64,000 nucleotides of DNA, taken from positions 441,501 through 505,500 of the forward strand of contig JAYKKI010000062.1 in the NCBI GenBank assembly GCA_039881145.1, written 5' to 3'. Made by a program: the position numbers and the translations under genes. The notes under the pieces were generated by a model, which was not told the DNA's origin, did not search any database, and was given only the letters and a program-made list of their open reading frames with translations. Origin of the DNA: Druceiella hillmani. Taxonomy: Eukaryota > Arthropoda > Insecta > Lepidoptera > Hepialidae. Numbering within the stretch: the stretch's first letter is position 1; each line of letters opens with the position of its first letter. This document shows, piece by piece, positions 1 to 13,559 of this stretch.

Positions 1-1716
1 TAGTTTTTATTTGATTATAAATATTTATATAAGATACATTACCTAAATATCTTGTCTAGTATATCTTTCACAGGTGTGAGACCAATATGTTAAATATTTA
101 TATTTCCTATTTTATCAATGCAATTTCAGTGAATAATTTTAGGTTGAAGTATATTTTAAAATGCGTTTTACTGACTTTTAAATTTTTTTTAAATATACCT
201 ATTCAAAAAATTAAGAGCAATGTCGCATAAAGTTTTAAAGACTCTCATATCTCGCAAAGGAGATGCGGTACCAAAAAATACTTGAGATATTTTTGATAGC
301 ATTTTAAGACTTCTCTTTTAATATTTACAATATATGGGAAAAAAGTAAAATTATTATTTCTTTGTCTTTATGCGATTCAACTACACCTTTTGTAAACTTT
401 ACTAATAATCAATCTTAAGTTAAACAAAAATACGATTATGTAACATATGGACGGAAAAATGAATATGGTGAAATTACGTGGATTAAATCTTTGGCATTTT
501 GCACCGGAACCCAAAAATTAATAAATATTTAAAACTTCCAAAACCTCACTTTTATTCATATTAATATAATTCTAATGAAACTACCACATAATAGTAAAAA
601 ACGATGTCTAATCCTATAAAGAATACATAAAAAATATTGCGCTGAATATCTTTAATATACTTGGTAAAAAGTTCTCAAAAATATCAAACAAATCACAACG
701 AATATAAACATGTATGATAATATTTCTGGCACGTTCCAAAAGTTAGGAAGAGGTAAAAAATGAGACGTAAATTTTAAAACGAATCATATTATTTTAAGCT
801 TCATCTCAAATATAGAATTTTGGTAATAATATTAGGTAATAATGGAGCTTATGAAAATTTGGCGTTACCTAAATTTTAAACATGTAATAATTACAAAACA
901 AGAGTATTCTGCCTTCAGTCATCCAATTGTTCATCTTGGGCATTAAATTGAAAATACATACTCGTATAATAAGTACCATCGCATCGCGTAACGGTATTTC
1001 CACTGTTAATTTCAAAACTCCGAATCATGTGGATCTATTTGTAAACGGATGCAATTGGCATATTAAAAGCTTTTTTTAATATGCGATTCTCGCCATTTCT
1101 GTGAGTCACAAAAGCAGCGAAAGCTCTCGTAGCGGCAATGATCAATATTATGAAAATTCTTATGCTAGGTCGAGAAATCGAGCTTAATTTCAAAACTCGT
1201 TCACACGGGCAACGTGATGTTGAGAAGAGAATTTTGACTCATATGTTACAGCAGAAGGAATCATCTCTCACTTTATTTCTAAATTTCGGAAATATTAGCT
1301 GTCAAACTCAAGCTCTAAGTTAAGACTTTCGATAAAACTAGGTTTAGTAATTCGATTAATGTATAGCAATATTAAGTGAAAGAGACTATATAATATGAAA
1401 CAATTAAGAGTCAAATTATTGAAATATGGTTCTTATAAACAAATTAAATTTACAAGTAAATCCTATAGCAAAATTCAAAAATACGTTGGGAAAATTTATC
1501 CTATCTCCGTCAAGAAAAGGCCAAATAATATAAGTTAAATTTCAATAAAATTACACAGAGAATTTTTTTTAAAAATTAGGAGTACATGTACTATTACTAA
1601 TAGTATTATATATTTTGAGGTTACATACCTCAAAACGAAGAAACGGAACATTTATTGGAAAAAAACAGAACATTTATGGGACAAAAACAGAACATTTATG
1701 AGAAAAATATTTATAA
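1..1716. other. Unassigned AT-rich DNA
   Basis: I see no supported gene here. The only open frame above 60 codons, at 1138-1323, has no recognisable motif and ordinary background composition. The stretch ends where the large duplication begins, near 1717. Apart from the 22-bp tandem repeat at 1644-1708 nothing structured was found. Confidence 0.6.
1644..1708. repeat. Short tandem repeat, 22-bp unit, three copies
   Basis: Three near-identical units start at 1644, 1666 and 1688. Each contains the core GAACATTTATG (or a one-base variant) followed by an A-run. It lies just outside the left edge of duplication copy 1 and is absent at the matching edge of copy 2 near 29400. Confidence 0.85.
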
Positions 1717-3389
1717 ATCGTTTGATATAGAAAGTCAAAATTATACTGACAGACTATTGGGACTGTGAAAAATATAGTTCTGAGAGATTTGGTGTAAAGA
1801 ATACTTTTGTGAAATATCGATTGAAAAAGCAAAGTAGAAAGATTGAAATTATTAATGTTCTCTTTGAAGCTGTTAAATTATAAATTATGAAAAAAAGATT
1901 TTTAAAGTTTACTGTAGAACAAGCCGATTTTGATTTCAAAACCTTATTTGTATGCCTATCAAGATATAATCGATATCTTAAATAGCTTAATGTACATATT
2001 GTGCATCCTCAATTGGTTAAATTTGTATAACGAGTTTTACTCCTATTTACGAGTAACACGTCTATAGCCTATTATCCAAATTTAATAAAATAAAAGTGTT
2101 ACAATTTTATTCGATCGATATACAGAAAGTTTCATCGACCGTTTATTTTAATGCAGTTTGTACGACATTATCGACGCTAAAGTTCTCGGGCAAGCCTAAC
2201 TAACGTTTATTTTATATAAATGATAGTCGGTTTTGCTTATCATATATAATTGACATACACAGAATAAAATTGTTTTCTCATCAAGAAATTAAAAAAAAAA
2301 CAAACCTTGATAAGCCTAACAAAAGAATTAACTCGCTCAAGGCTATAGAATCTGAATTGGGTACGATCTAGACGATTAAAACCTTATTTATTATTCGCTT
2401 AATCTTCTTTAAAAAATATATATTGATTGTGTTAAAAATATTTATTACAAATATCCCTGCTTATTTCTCGCAAATCCTGCTTTTTTTACCTAAACAAATA
2501 TAATTATGTTACAATTGCATTACACCTGTATGGCGCTTATATGTAGATAATCTAATCATGTAAGTAGATCGTGAAAATTTGTCGAAATACTTAATTTAAT
2601 AATTGATCTCAATTTTAACTTTCACTTCAGAATTATGCAGAACGATTAGTTAAGGATGTCTATGTGATTTGATTCTTAAATTAAAAGGGACGTAAAAAGT
2701 ACGTTACTTAGCAAAATTAATGAACCACTATATGTTTTGAAATATTTTGGGTAGCTTTCAATGTTTTAATGAAACTACAATAATCATTTAATTTCATTTA
2801 TCCAAAGCCGCAAGTTTAACTGTATGAGATAGGTGGAAAAATCTGAGCTATCAGTCATTTTCGATGATAATTGGAGGTACTTTTAAAGTTTAAAAACCGA
2901 AGTAAATGAACGTAATAACACAAAAATTGCAAATTTTAACGTAATTAAATTATGTGTTAAAAGTGGTAAAGAAATTTGTGTGTTTTGTATTTAACTTTCA
3001 ATCCCTACTACGGCAAGAATAGCGACATACTAACATATTTGTATTTAGGAATGGTTCAGAAATAAAAACAAAATTATTAAACGAAACTTATGGAAGTCCA
3101 CATATATTTTATTTAATTTTTAATTAAGTTGTGTTGAATTTGAATTAAAAATTGTAATTAAACTTGTGTGCACGTTTAGAATTCGCATAACCCGATTCCC
3201 GTACACTTAGAGACATTTAAAGGTACAAAGTATTTCTATTAAACTATTTGCAAATATTAATTTTTCACAACCTAAATATATTCCCTACCGTATCCTTCAG
3301 AGGCGCAAAAGATGATGAAAATGAAAAAAAAATTATTAAATTAATGATAACCGCTATAGTAGCACTGTAACTAGCAAGTCAGCTCTTGC

Positions 3390-3560
3390 CAACGCCAAAT
3401 TCTGAAAATGAAAATTACGAAAAGAAGTTTTTCTCTTTAAAATTTCCAAACAAATATTTTGGAGTTTTATGTATGGAAATATGTGGGGGTTAATATGTTT
3501 TATCACTATGACAAATTACAACTCCTTACATCAAGCAGTTACTGAGAAAAACGGCTGTGA
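3390..3560 (+). repeat. Degraded interspersed-repeat 3' tail (copy 1)
   Basis: This matches 34255-34510 and contains the segment CTGAGAAAAACGGCTGTGA, which resembles the 3' tails of widespread arthropod retroelements as I recall them. About 100 bp present in the copy 2 version, including the stretch around 34290-34370, is missing here. No coding sequence is visible. Confidence 0.4.
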
Positions 3561-3724
3561 CGAACTGATAGTACGGCACACTAATAAATCTTTGGCTTTG
3601 AAATTCACAAGTATTTCTACCTTTTTTTATTGAATTCCATTTCATCGACCTAATTTAATTATATTACTAGCATTAATAGACAATAATATAACAATAATTC
3701 ACCTTACTATGATATTGTTTTATG

Positions 3725-3727
<3 letters not shown>

Positions 3728-3759
<32 letters not shown>
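3728..3759. repeat. (AT)n microsatellite
   Basis: About 16 uninterrupted TA units. The paralogous site near 41736 in copy 2 has only a short irregular CATATCTACATATG, so the expansion is specific to copy 1. Confidence 0.95.
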
Positions 3760-3762
<3 letters not shown>

Positions 3763-4443
3763 TTATATCGCTTGTACTTATATGCCTTATATTGCCAGAA
3801 AATTTTCTTTATCTTTTCAATAACTGTCAACCAATATTGATGTAACATAAGCTGCAAAAAATACAAAAAAAAATTAACTTTGTAGAAAATATTCGTAAAT
3901 TTTGACTATTACAATTTGTACTCATGGTTTAATAGCTCTGGTTAGTGACGAATTTAAGACTTTAAACATTTTTTTAAATTTTAATAATAGAACCGACTGT
4001 CAATTATTAATCGATGTGAAAATTATGTCGTTGATTTAATTGCCTTGAATTTATGAGATTTCGTATTATTTAATAAATTTAAAATAAAATAAATGTTCTT
4101 TGAAAACATTTCTTTATTTCTTCTATATCTAATTCCCTTACTCCAAATTCTTTTACAATATTCCACCGATTTATTGAAAAATTAAAATTAAAAATGAATG
4201 TATTAAATATCAATAAGCAGAGTTTGTTAACTATTGGAAACTGTTTAGTTTAACAATGGAATTTTAGAATAGTTTTCATATCTAAAAAGCTTAGTATCTT
4301 ACTTCTTTTTCTTAACATAATTTAATATTATGTACTGCAAAATATTTGTTAAAGCGTGAATGTGTACAGAATCTTCGTAGTACCAGTTTACTCGCGCTTC
4401 CCAGGTTTTTATAATTTTTGTCGCTTAATTGCTTTGATGGACT

Positions 4444-4700
4444 TCTTCTTACATAAATTTACTTCATGGAATTGTTCATGATATCAGCAACATCTTCCCA
4501 TTTCGCATCGGTTCTCAATATATCACAGGCACATCTTCACGGCGTCTTCAAACGGCAAAAAGCTTGCAACGTGAATGGTAATGTTGTGTTCGGTTATTAA
4601 AGATGACAGTGTGTGATATTAAGAAAAGTTGGATCTTCCATATTAACTGGACAGATTTCGGCCAAAGCTTTTAAATTCGTGTCAAGGCATAATTTATGTG
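4444..4700 (-). pseudogene. Possible degraded coding fragment (copy 1)
   Basis: On the minus strand one frame reads ILRTDAKWEDVADIMNN followed by SMK and a stop. The paralogous region in copy 2 (47700-47986) gives the near-identical TDAGWNDVAYIMNNSMK and a stop at the same place. Upstream, a different frame in both copies reads ALAxxxPVNMED or ALAANRPINMEDHTFLN. Both copies therefore carry frameshifts. I do not recognise the family. Composition is slightly richer in GC than the flanks. Because the two copies share ancestry through the duplication, their similarity is not independent evidence of selection. It may be chance or an old transposon ORF. Confidence 0.25.
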
Positions 4701-7700
4701 TAACATTGTAGTCCTAGGTATGGTTAACGTTATAGCAACGACGATAAGACTGACCTAGCATATTTATACATACATAGGAACGTAAAAACGAAAATCACGT
4801 ATTGCAATGCATATATGAATTTTTGATTACATGCAAAAAGGTCCATCAAAATCGGAGCACCAAATAAAAATGAGCAATTAACATGAATAAATTACGTTCG
4901 AAACAAATAATTAATAAATAGGGAAATAAAATAAATGTCTCTCCCATGTCTTTTAGTCAAAAAGTATTATAAAACTTAACGAAGTTTCTATTCACCATTC
5001 TTAACTTTTAAGATTTTAATTTTATGTCTATATTTACATAAAATTGGGGTCGATCGCATCTCATTTTAAAACACGGGTTTGAAATCTTTAGAAATAATTG
5101 CTTTTATTTTTAAATTTCAGACAAAATGATTTACGTTAGTTAACAAAATAATTAATTAAGAAGATATAAATAACTACTAAATCTTAAATTGTACATGCAC
5201 AGTTTGTATTTTGATTTGTAATTTATTTGACGCAAAATAAGCTGACATAAATAATTGTGAATACAAATTAACGCCACGAGCCACATTTACGATATTCAAA
5301 ACGACTCGACAGAAACTCGCAAGCAAATTTAACTAATTACAAACAGTTTTATTTAAAATGCAATCTCAAAGTGTTCCAAATATAATTCAACAACCGAAAG
5401 CGAATTACTTTTTAAAATTATTTTCCTGGAAAAAGTTATCATAATCTGATGCTAATTACTGGAAGTGAAAGGTCACCTTGAGACGCGACTGGCGGCAATG
5501 TTGCAATAACTACCTGTTGAAGCTCTGCTTGACTTTAATTTCATTTATTTAATAAAACGTGGCTCAAAAAGCGACACTCGAAACTTGATAGTAGCACGAA
5601 GTTTAATTTGTTTTCACGAAAATAAAAAGCGGAATCAGTATTAAATATTTAACTGATATTATTTTCAAGGTGTCCTTATTTTTGTGTTATGAAAATTTAT
5701 GTTAATTTTAAGAGATAAATTAATTTTCCCTTCATTACTCAAATGTTATTAAAATAAATATGTAGCAAGATGTGCCTGCAAACATTTTTTTACGCGTCAA
5801 AATGAAAAGTGGGTCAGTATAACTTTTTACATAATTGACTGAGCGTGATGAAAACGTCTTATCTATAAGTACGAACTTACAGTTTTTTTATGTCACCTAA
5901 ATATTATAGCTTATTGCACATAGTGGTGTTTAAATATCTATATTAGCTTTATCTTCACCATGACAGTTACATTATGAACGACCTCACGTGTCTCCACGAA
6001 AATAGTCGAAAAAATTATTAAAATGGTAAAGCGTAGTTCTGCATAGCTGTCTGTTGCGTACGGACACGTCTAACATTGCTGCAAGTGTTTGATCCCAACT
6101 TTCGTTGGTGATTGTTAATTTTTGCGTTCATTTCTTCCATTACCTTCTTTTTTATTGTGCTGTCTTGCAGATCTATGTATTTCTTTTTATTTAAAGAAAT
6201 GCTTTCAGAAAGAACGGTGTCATATGTATGGAGTATTCTAATTATACTTATAAAAACGTCTGGAAGTTATATAAACTGAATAGCCAGAAACATAGCGCTC
6301 ATGGGAAAATTTGCTGTTCTGTTTTGTGGTTTCTAAGTGTGATTTTGACATCTTTTATTAAAAATAATATTAGGTAGTGAAAAGAAAAAAACATTTTTAA
6401 GGTTGTTTGTGTTTCGTGGTAAATACGTTGAAAAAACCGTCAAATTTTTTAAATTACTGGGGAAAAAATTATCGTTCCAATCACTTATTAAAAAGTTATA
6501 TGGTGACTTGTACGTTCAAAATTTAGTTGCCTGTATCTTTTCAATTTATTTTTATATAAGTTGACTAATTATATTTTATTATTTTTTATATAAGTTGACT
6601 TAATTTTATGCTAACGCACTCATTAAATTCTGACATCTTCTTTCTCTGTTTTATGGTATAACCGGATATAAAGTTAGTATACCCCTTGTTCCTATGCAAA
6701 CAACACACATATTTTATAACTTACATCTTGCGAAGGAGATAATATATCAGAAAAAAACTTTTAGAAATTTCCTTTGTATTTAGAGAATCTTAAATAAAAC
6801 CCCGCATGGTGGGTTTTGTGAGGAAAAGTTACCCAAAAGTTCAATATTGTGTGTTTGCAAAAGTGAATGCTTCTGTAAACTTTAATGAACCCAGATAACG
6901 CCATTTCGCGTGGTGTTTGGTATCAATCAAAATTTCTACAGTACAAAATTTTATGTCAAAATCTGATTATAACAAAAAATGTTCACTAAGGAAATATACA
7001 CGTGAACGAACGCCTCATCTTGTTCCATGCGGAAGAGTTAGATAGATTTTTTTTTCTAATGCGCTTAACACAAATTGATGTTTCAGAGCATTATTTAATT
7101 ATGTTACTACTACTAGCAAGTCGTTATTATAGATTAGGTAAAAATAAATTATTCTGCGATAAGGAACAGTCGGGAGAAACAGTTTCCACCTTATACAAAC
7201 CGATCAGAGGGTATTGAAAAAATAAAGAAAGTAAAGTTGATGCAACGAAGGAAAAACTTATCGAAAGGTAAAATTAATCTGGAACAAAATTGATTGAGAT
7301 TTGTTGAATTCATTCAAAACTTAGCGAAAAACGAATAACAAAGTAATTAATTAAAAACAGTTTTATTGATATCTCATCAAATATTGAACTATGTTAAATA
7401 GCCTTAAGAATTATCGCATCTTAAAGTGAACCCAAAAATCGTTTTATTTAAGTTTTATTTTGCACTAGATATTTTAGTTAATTAATAATATAATCAAGGG
7501 CTATCATATATTAAAGAAATAAATGATAGAGTTTCTCATATATATTATGGCAGACACACGTCATTAACACGTTGTACACAAAGGAGTAATAATCAAAATC
7601 TGAAGAAATTAGCGTATATGAGAAATTAAAAGTTAATGAAGTAAACGAGGACAGTTTCACCCAATATTTCAGAGTACGTTTGAGCAAGCTCTGATGCTGT

Positions 7701-10287
7701 TAATATCAAAAAGAATGAACTTAATGTAAGAAAGAAGTAATGGAATGATATGAAGCGCTACTAAGAAATAAAAAAATCGACGTTAGCTAAAAATAACTTT
7801 AAATTTTTAAAATTAAATGCTGTAAAATTGTTTTTATTAAATTCTTAGTTTAATATAATTTATTATAATAAAATTTGCACTAGATCAGGAATGGGTCATG
7901 ATATTAATGAAAAATAAAGAATCAAGACATTAAGTAAACCATAAAGCGCCAAAATAATTTTAGTCATTTTTATGTCATATTATATTTCAATGAAATTTTT
8001 ATCTCATAACATAAATTAATACAGTCATATGTAATCACAAGGCAAGAAAACGAAGTAGAGAAAAAAGTCGATTCTGCAATAAAGATCTTGTTTTTGTAAT
8101 AAAGACTTTAATTATATGAAATGTCATAATGCAAATAAAAAGAATATTTAGAAACACAAATCGTCTTAGTTTGCCTCCTGAGAAGTAAAAGCCCTAAAAT
8201 AACTTTTTGAAATATATCTTTCTGGGTAAGTACAGAATTTTAAAAATATTCACACCCGGTAATTTAGAAATGGACTTTGCTCTGATCAATATGTGGTTTG
8301 ATAAGTTCTTAAAATTTATCTCAGCTTCCCTCGTAATAATGCATACCGTATATATGATGTACTTTTCATGATTTAATTTAATTGGTGAAAAAAACTAATC
8401 GCTACCCTACCTCTGTTTCACAATGCAAAGTTTTCTGACTTACTAGTTTTATTATGTTAATTTAAAATATATGTTTCCCCAAGTACAAAAGACACTGAGT
8501 AGTAATAACATAAGTTTATGAAGAAATTGATCTCATAAAGGTCTCTTTGTTTCTCCTCACTCGACTTTATTTTCATTTTTATTTAGCGCTTTAATTGCCT
8601 CAATTCTGATACAGAATAATAGAGCTAAAATAAGTAAGTTTCATGTTCAGTACCGATGCGATCAAATCCGATTGGTTTATTGTTATAAATTACAAGACAA
8701 ATTTCACAATTTTTGATCTACTTTATTATTACTTGAACGGAGCGTACACATCCTTAGTTAATAACTTTTTTCATTTTTCAACTATTTAAATCTAATATTA
8801 CCTATGTTATAATTTGTATTGTTGCTTAAATGATAAATGAATGTCTCATTTTAAATTATTATTTTTAATAATTACGTTACTGTGCGATTAACATATGCGT
8901 GTATCCTGGCTTCTTTTTTCGGACATTTTTTTCATAAAATAAACAATTTTTCTGAAAAACAAGTAAATAAGATGAACACATAACATAGCATAATAAATCC
9001 CAATACAACAACATAATAAAACGTAAAATTTTTCATTATTTTATTAAAAAATGTTTTCTCTAACTTTTATTAGGGTCCACAGACACACACAAGCATACAT
9101 AAATATTTAAGGGTGCATAGTATTATCATTAAAGTATTTAAAAATATCAATAAGAATTTCATCACGTACGCCTATTATATCTAATCTAGGCCTAAACGTA
9201 TACTAAATATCTCAAAAGTTATAAAATTTAGACAAATTTATAGTATATTGTATCATAACTTTGACTTAACAATTCAGGTAATAGAGAGGAAGAGAAACTA
9301 ATTTTTTGAGGATTTAAAAAAAAATCCGTATAATATTATAAAACTATCTTTCATAAGGTTATAACTAATATTGTTTAGACTTTTCATTCCTTGCTTTTTT
9401 TGGAATTTATTTTTGTTGATATGCTTTATCACGGTGCGAAATTTCTATTTTCTATGTCAAATGTTTTCTGACAAAATGTTTGGAGATCTTTACAGCAATA
9501 TCATTAGAATTATCGTACATAACATTCTACAGAATATAATTTAAAAATCCTTTTAAGTCGGTCTATTGACACTCACTACGCGGTACAGAAAATATAAAAG
9601 AAAATTCGTGTGATTTATTTCCCCACCCTTACATTTTCACTTGTATGTTCTTAATCTTATTATATCGATTTAATGTGCTACATTAGTATGTGTGGAACAT
9701 TTAAATCTTTTATATTGTAATTAGACGATTTTAACTACAAATCGTTTTATTAAATTTATTTCATTTGATTTTTGTGAGACAGGAGGAACACAATCTAAGA
9801 GCGCATTTCTATCATTTCATCTTCAACGACAATATCTCCAATGCTTTAAGTTATGTGTAAAACTCAATTTGTTAATACAAACAAAAATGGAAAAAAGCTT
9901 TTATTTCAATAAAATAACAACTTCCCTTATTGCATTAAATATTTTAGTAACAGTTCGATTAGTTGTACTATTAGGTGAAACTAGAACTGTGAAGTTCATT
10001 AAAGAAACCTCGATTTAATTGAACCTTTTCAAAATATATATATTCTTAAATTATTTCTGTGGAAAGAAGTTGATCCTATTATTTCTTATCTATACTTATA
10101 TTGCTCACGGTTCGTTATCGTTGTAATCTGTGAAGAAATTTACTAAGGAATACATGTCATATGCAACCTGATCTAAACACTGCATTGCTATTATAACCCT
10201 ATACCACCGGATTTATATTTTTGATTGATCATAGGCAGATTGGTATGATCATTTACAAGAAAATTTCTTTAGCCACAAAAACTTTTC

Positions 10288-10289
<2 letters not shown>

Positions 10290-10339
<50 letters not shown>

Positions 10340-10364
10340 CATATATATATATATATGTATATAC
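10290..10364. repeat. (AT)n microsatellite with TAC/GTA interruptions
   Basis: TA repeats with a CATACAT interruption. The paralogous array in copy 2 at 53785-53837 is also present, so this array predates the duplication. The open frame translating it as alternating Tyr-Ile is an artefact. Confidence 0.95.
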
Positions 10365-10513
10365 AAAAGACCTCTTCAATCGCCTCGTATCACAAACTAT
10401 GTATAAACCTTAACATCTTCTGCCACGGTAAATTATTGAAAAAATATATCCCAAAGGATTTTGAATAAATATTAGACTCGTGTAAATAACTGAGTAAGTA
10501 TTGATCCGAACAG

Positions 10514-10680
10514 ATTGTGTTCAGCGTATGTAACAACCAATCATACCAGTAGGTATCACTTCGTATCGAAGTTCGGCGGTCTCAAGGGAGGGCTGCTTCC
10601 TAATACTAATCCAATTCACTGAGCTTCAGGGAAATAGTTAGTTAGCTTTGTGGGGACAACTCGTACTTTATTGGCGTTTT
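10514..10680. other. Highly conserved island shared by the two duplicates (copy 1)
   Basis: These 167 bp align without any gap to 53993-54159, with only five substitutions that I can count (about 97%). Flanking duplicated DNA has frequent gaps and lower identity. It is richer in GC than its surroundings and contains AACCAATCA, a CCAAT-box-like motif, and AGTTCGGCGGTCTCAAGG. No frame is convincingly coding. It could be a regulatory element, a non-coding exon, or merely a slowly diverged patch. Confidence 0.4.
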
Positions 10681-11114
10681 ATGCAGTGGATAAAATGAGT
10701 AAAGTTTTGCCAAGAAATAAAAAATTACCATATCGTAGATTTCGAAACTTAAAAGAAGCCAGGAGTAAAATTTATTCAATTTCGTGGTGAGAAAAGAGGA
10801 AAACTTTAAATTTCAAAACATATTGACATAATATTGTAACGCAGTTCATATTTCATAATTATTTATTGAATGGACCTTTATAATTATATTAAATTGCAAA
10901 GTCATGCTACTTACTCAATTTTTCATTAAATGGATATTTCATTAACTTCGTTCATATTCGAATCATGCTGTTATTTGTAATGTGATCGTTTTATTAATTA
11001 TAGGGACATTTCATAAATTTACTTAGATTCGAATTCGTGTTACTCGCTACATACATAACCTAGTGAAATTGTTACCCTATACTTTTATCAACTCGAATTA
11101 CAGAAACACCATAT

Positions 11115-11126
11115 ATTAATAGCAAA
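11115..11126. other. Empty site for the palindromic element of copy 2
   Basis: The sequence ATTAATAGCAAA here corresponds to ACTAATAGTAAA, which flanks the fold-back insertion in copy 2 on both sides (54604-54615 and 54883-54894). Copy 1 has a single uninterrupted version, so it serves as the pre-insertion state. Confidence 0.8.
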
Positions 11127-11240
11127 ATGTTATCATAAAGCGGATGTATTCAAATATCCAATATGATTTGTTAGAAACTGGCTTTTGCCCTTGACTTCGC
11201 AAGCATAGAATTTTTTGTGTATGTTAAAATCTTGTTGTTT

Positions 11241-11340
11241 AAAATCAGCCCAGTGCGAGTCCGGGTAAGCCGGTGAGCCAATACTAATAAGAACTTCCTA
11301 GTGTACCGAGTACTTAATAATACCTAATATAATTAATTAG
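11241..11340. other. Second conserved island with splice-donor-like motifs (copy 1)
   Basis: These 100 bp align gap-free with 55011-55110, with four substitutions. It contains GTCCGGGTAAGC here and GTCCAGGTAAGC in copy 2. The latter is a good match to a 5' splice site, and a second GGTGAGC/AGTGAGC follows. No coding frame is evident, so an exon end is only a possibility. Confidence 0.3.
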
Positions 11341-11714
11341 GGAGAGGGCGAAGGGAGTACATCTGCTTTAATGAATATCTCAAAAATTTATGTCTAGAAT
11401 CATAGTTTTCTTTCAACGTATGCACGAATTGTTAAAAATTCTGCTTTTTCGTAATGTCAGGTTCAGTCGTTTCGAAAATAAGGACAAAGGGGTCGCATAT
11501 TTTTTCCATTTTTTTAGTATTTCTTTGAAAATATGCCAGTTATAATTATGAAAAATTTGAGATTTTTGTAGCCATTTCCTGTAAAACAGTTTACAGAATC
11601 ATGAGAAAACTTTCGATTAGTCTTTACACGGGAACTAGGAGAAACCTTTGTGGACGTATGTCGCTTAAACAGGGACATGATAAAAAATCCCTACCTTAAA
11701 CACAAGACTGTATG

Positions 11715-11716
<2 letters not shown>

Positions 11717-11772
<56 letters not shown>
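11717..11772. repeat. (AT)n microsatellite, copy 1 only
   Basis: A nearly pure TA array. Copy 2 at about 55500-55520 reads GCTAACATATTCCG with no array. This points to birth or expansion after the duplication, or loss in copy 2. Confidence 0.95.
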
Positions 11773-11775
<3 letters not shown>

Positions 11776-13092
11776 GTATATATTGTTCAACCTACTCTTT
11801 AGTACATTTAGATAACTAAACCATAAATTGTTATTGGCTTTCTTGATCTTTAAACTTCCCTTTGGTCTTTGTAACTTATATACTTTGACGATTAGAACTA
11901 TAAAAATGGAAAATTATGTCCTTTGTTCAAAACGGAATTATCAAAAGAAATTTTAAAGAAAAAATCCAACAAAAATTCGATTCATTTGCAAATTGGACAT
12001 GAAAATGGAAAATATGCATACTTGATATTTGAAAACATAATTACAATATTTTTTTTTAATTCACTATAATGAATTCCATAGATTATTAACTAGGCATTAA
12101 CCTATTTTGAGAGCAATAAAAGTATATTTGACAGAAATCATTTTCCTGCACCTTCTTAAAGAATCGTCCTTCGTCCGTCAGAATATCACCATTACTTTAA
12201 CCTTAACGTTATTATCCTCCTTCATTGTCATCGACTTTAATTTAACACATTACTGTTATTTTTTTACAATACGTTTCTAAAGTTCAATCAAATCCGTGGT
12301 AATTCATTAGAATCTCATCAGTTAATATCAACGTCAGTTATTTTTAAACTAATATTAATAATTCAGGCCAAAGTGCAATAATAATTTCCCAGAGCCTATA
12401 ATCAATAGAATTGGGAACATGTTCCGAGTATTATTTTTAATTGCTAATATCAACAAGAATGTCTTTACGTTGGTTTTCTTGCTACATATTTAATTAACTT
12501 TTCAAATAAGAAACGTTTTCCTAAAGAAGATATGTAGGCTGTTCTCGTAACCACTGTAAGAAAGGTAATAAATTAATCTTCCGTCTCTAATCTAAGACTA
12601 AAGATTTATCATTTACAACAAAGCGGAAAATATTTTAAGATAAGTTTTATTGTCGCTTTCCCTTTGCTTACTTCACACGATTATGCGTGTTTTGTGCATG
12701 TTTTGAGGCACATTTAACACACTTCATATTACATTGATAAGTGTAAGAAATGGCAAATACTGACCCACATCTATTTGAAATCCGCGGTTTTACGACCATA
12801 ATAATACTCACATATAAGTCTTCAACTACCTTAATGGAAAAATCCGCGTGTATTGTAAAGAAAACTGCACAAAAAATTGCAGCATTCTCTGAAAATAAAT
12901 CAGATCATCTTTAATTTTCTTGACGGTAATTAATTAAAACTTCACGTCATCATTAACGTCTGTTTCGTAGACCATTATTGATTATTTGAATTACGTCAAC
13001 GCTAACCACAATATTCTCGAGCGCGCTGTGGGATTTATGCCATTAATGACGCGCGCTTGTTCATTTAGTGAAACTTAGCACAAAACACTGAT

Positions 13093-13299
13093 ATGACGCA
13101 GAATTTATTGGCCTGTGAAATTAACAACGACATTAAGCGTATCGCATTTCAACATCGTTTAGATGTTTATATGCAAATTAATTTTGCGACAAATGATATT
13201 GGTGTTGAAGGTTCCTTATTTCTTATGTATATATATTATCGGAGAAAATTTCCTCTGCAAGTTTATTGTGTTGATAAAGGAAATGTCCACGCCTCATAA
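13093..13299 (+). pseudogene. Unrecognised ORF remnant shared by both copies (copy 1)
   Basis: A 68-codon frame begins MTQNLLACEINNDIK and includes FQHRLDVYMQ and IGVEGSLF. The same frame in copy 2 (56732-57003) reads MAYKINKDIQ, FQHSLDVYMQ and VIGVEGF. It lies immediately upstream of the BEL/Pao remnant in both copies, so it could be part of that element or of an older repeat it inserted into. Beyond about codon 55 the two copies fall into different frames (compare 13163-13402, which reads IGENFLCKFIVLIKEM in another frame). I do not recognise a family and the ORF is broken. Confidence 0.3.
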
Positions 13300-13559
13300 A
13301 TTTGTTTATAAAGGGAACTTTACTTGCATCTCTAAACGCAGTACCTTCTTTCGAAATTTCGTACAATTTATGTCTAAAAATATAGAAGTTGTTGGCCTGT
13401 AAAAATCGAAGGGAAAATTATAAGGAAGGAACTCTTACTGCTCAGCAAATTGTTAGTAAATTTTTATAGACGTTTCAAAACTATGTTTGAGACTTATCAT
13501 TCAAAAATAAAATTAGGAAGTCATACAATTCCAATATGTCTAAATTCATTACTATCTGT

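Noticed and set aside
7002..7217. 71-codon ORF beginning MNERLILFHAEELDRFFF as a candidate gene
   Set aside because: The paralogue near 50655-50870 is frameshifted and has stops. No motif is recognised and background composition is ordinary.
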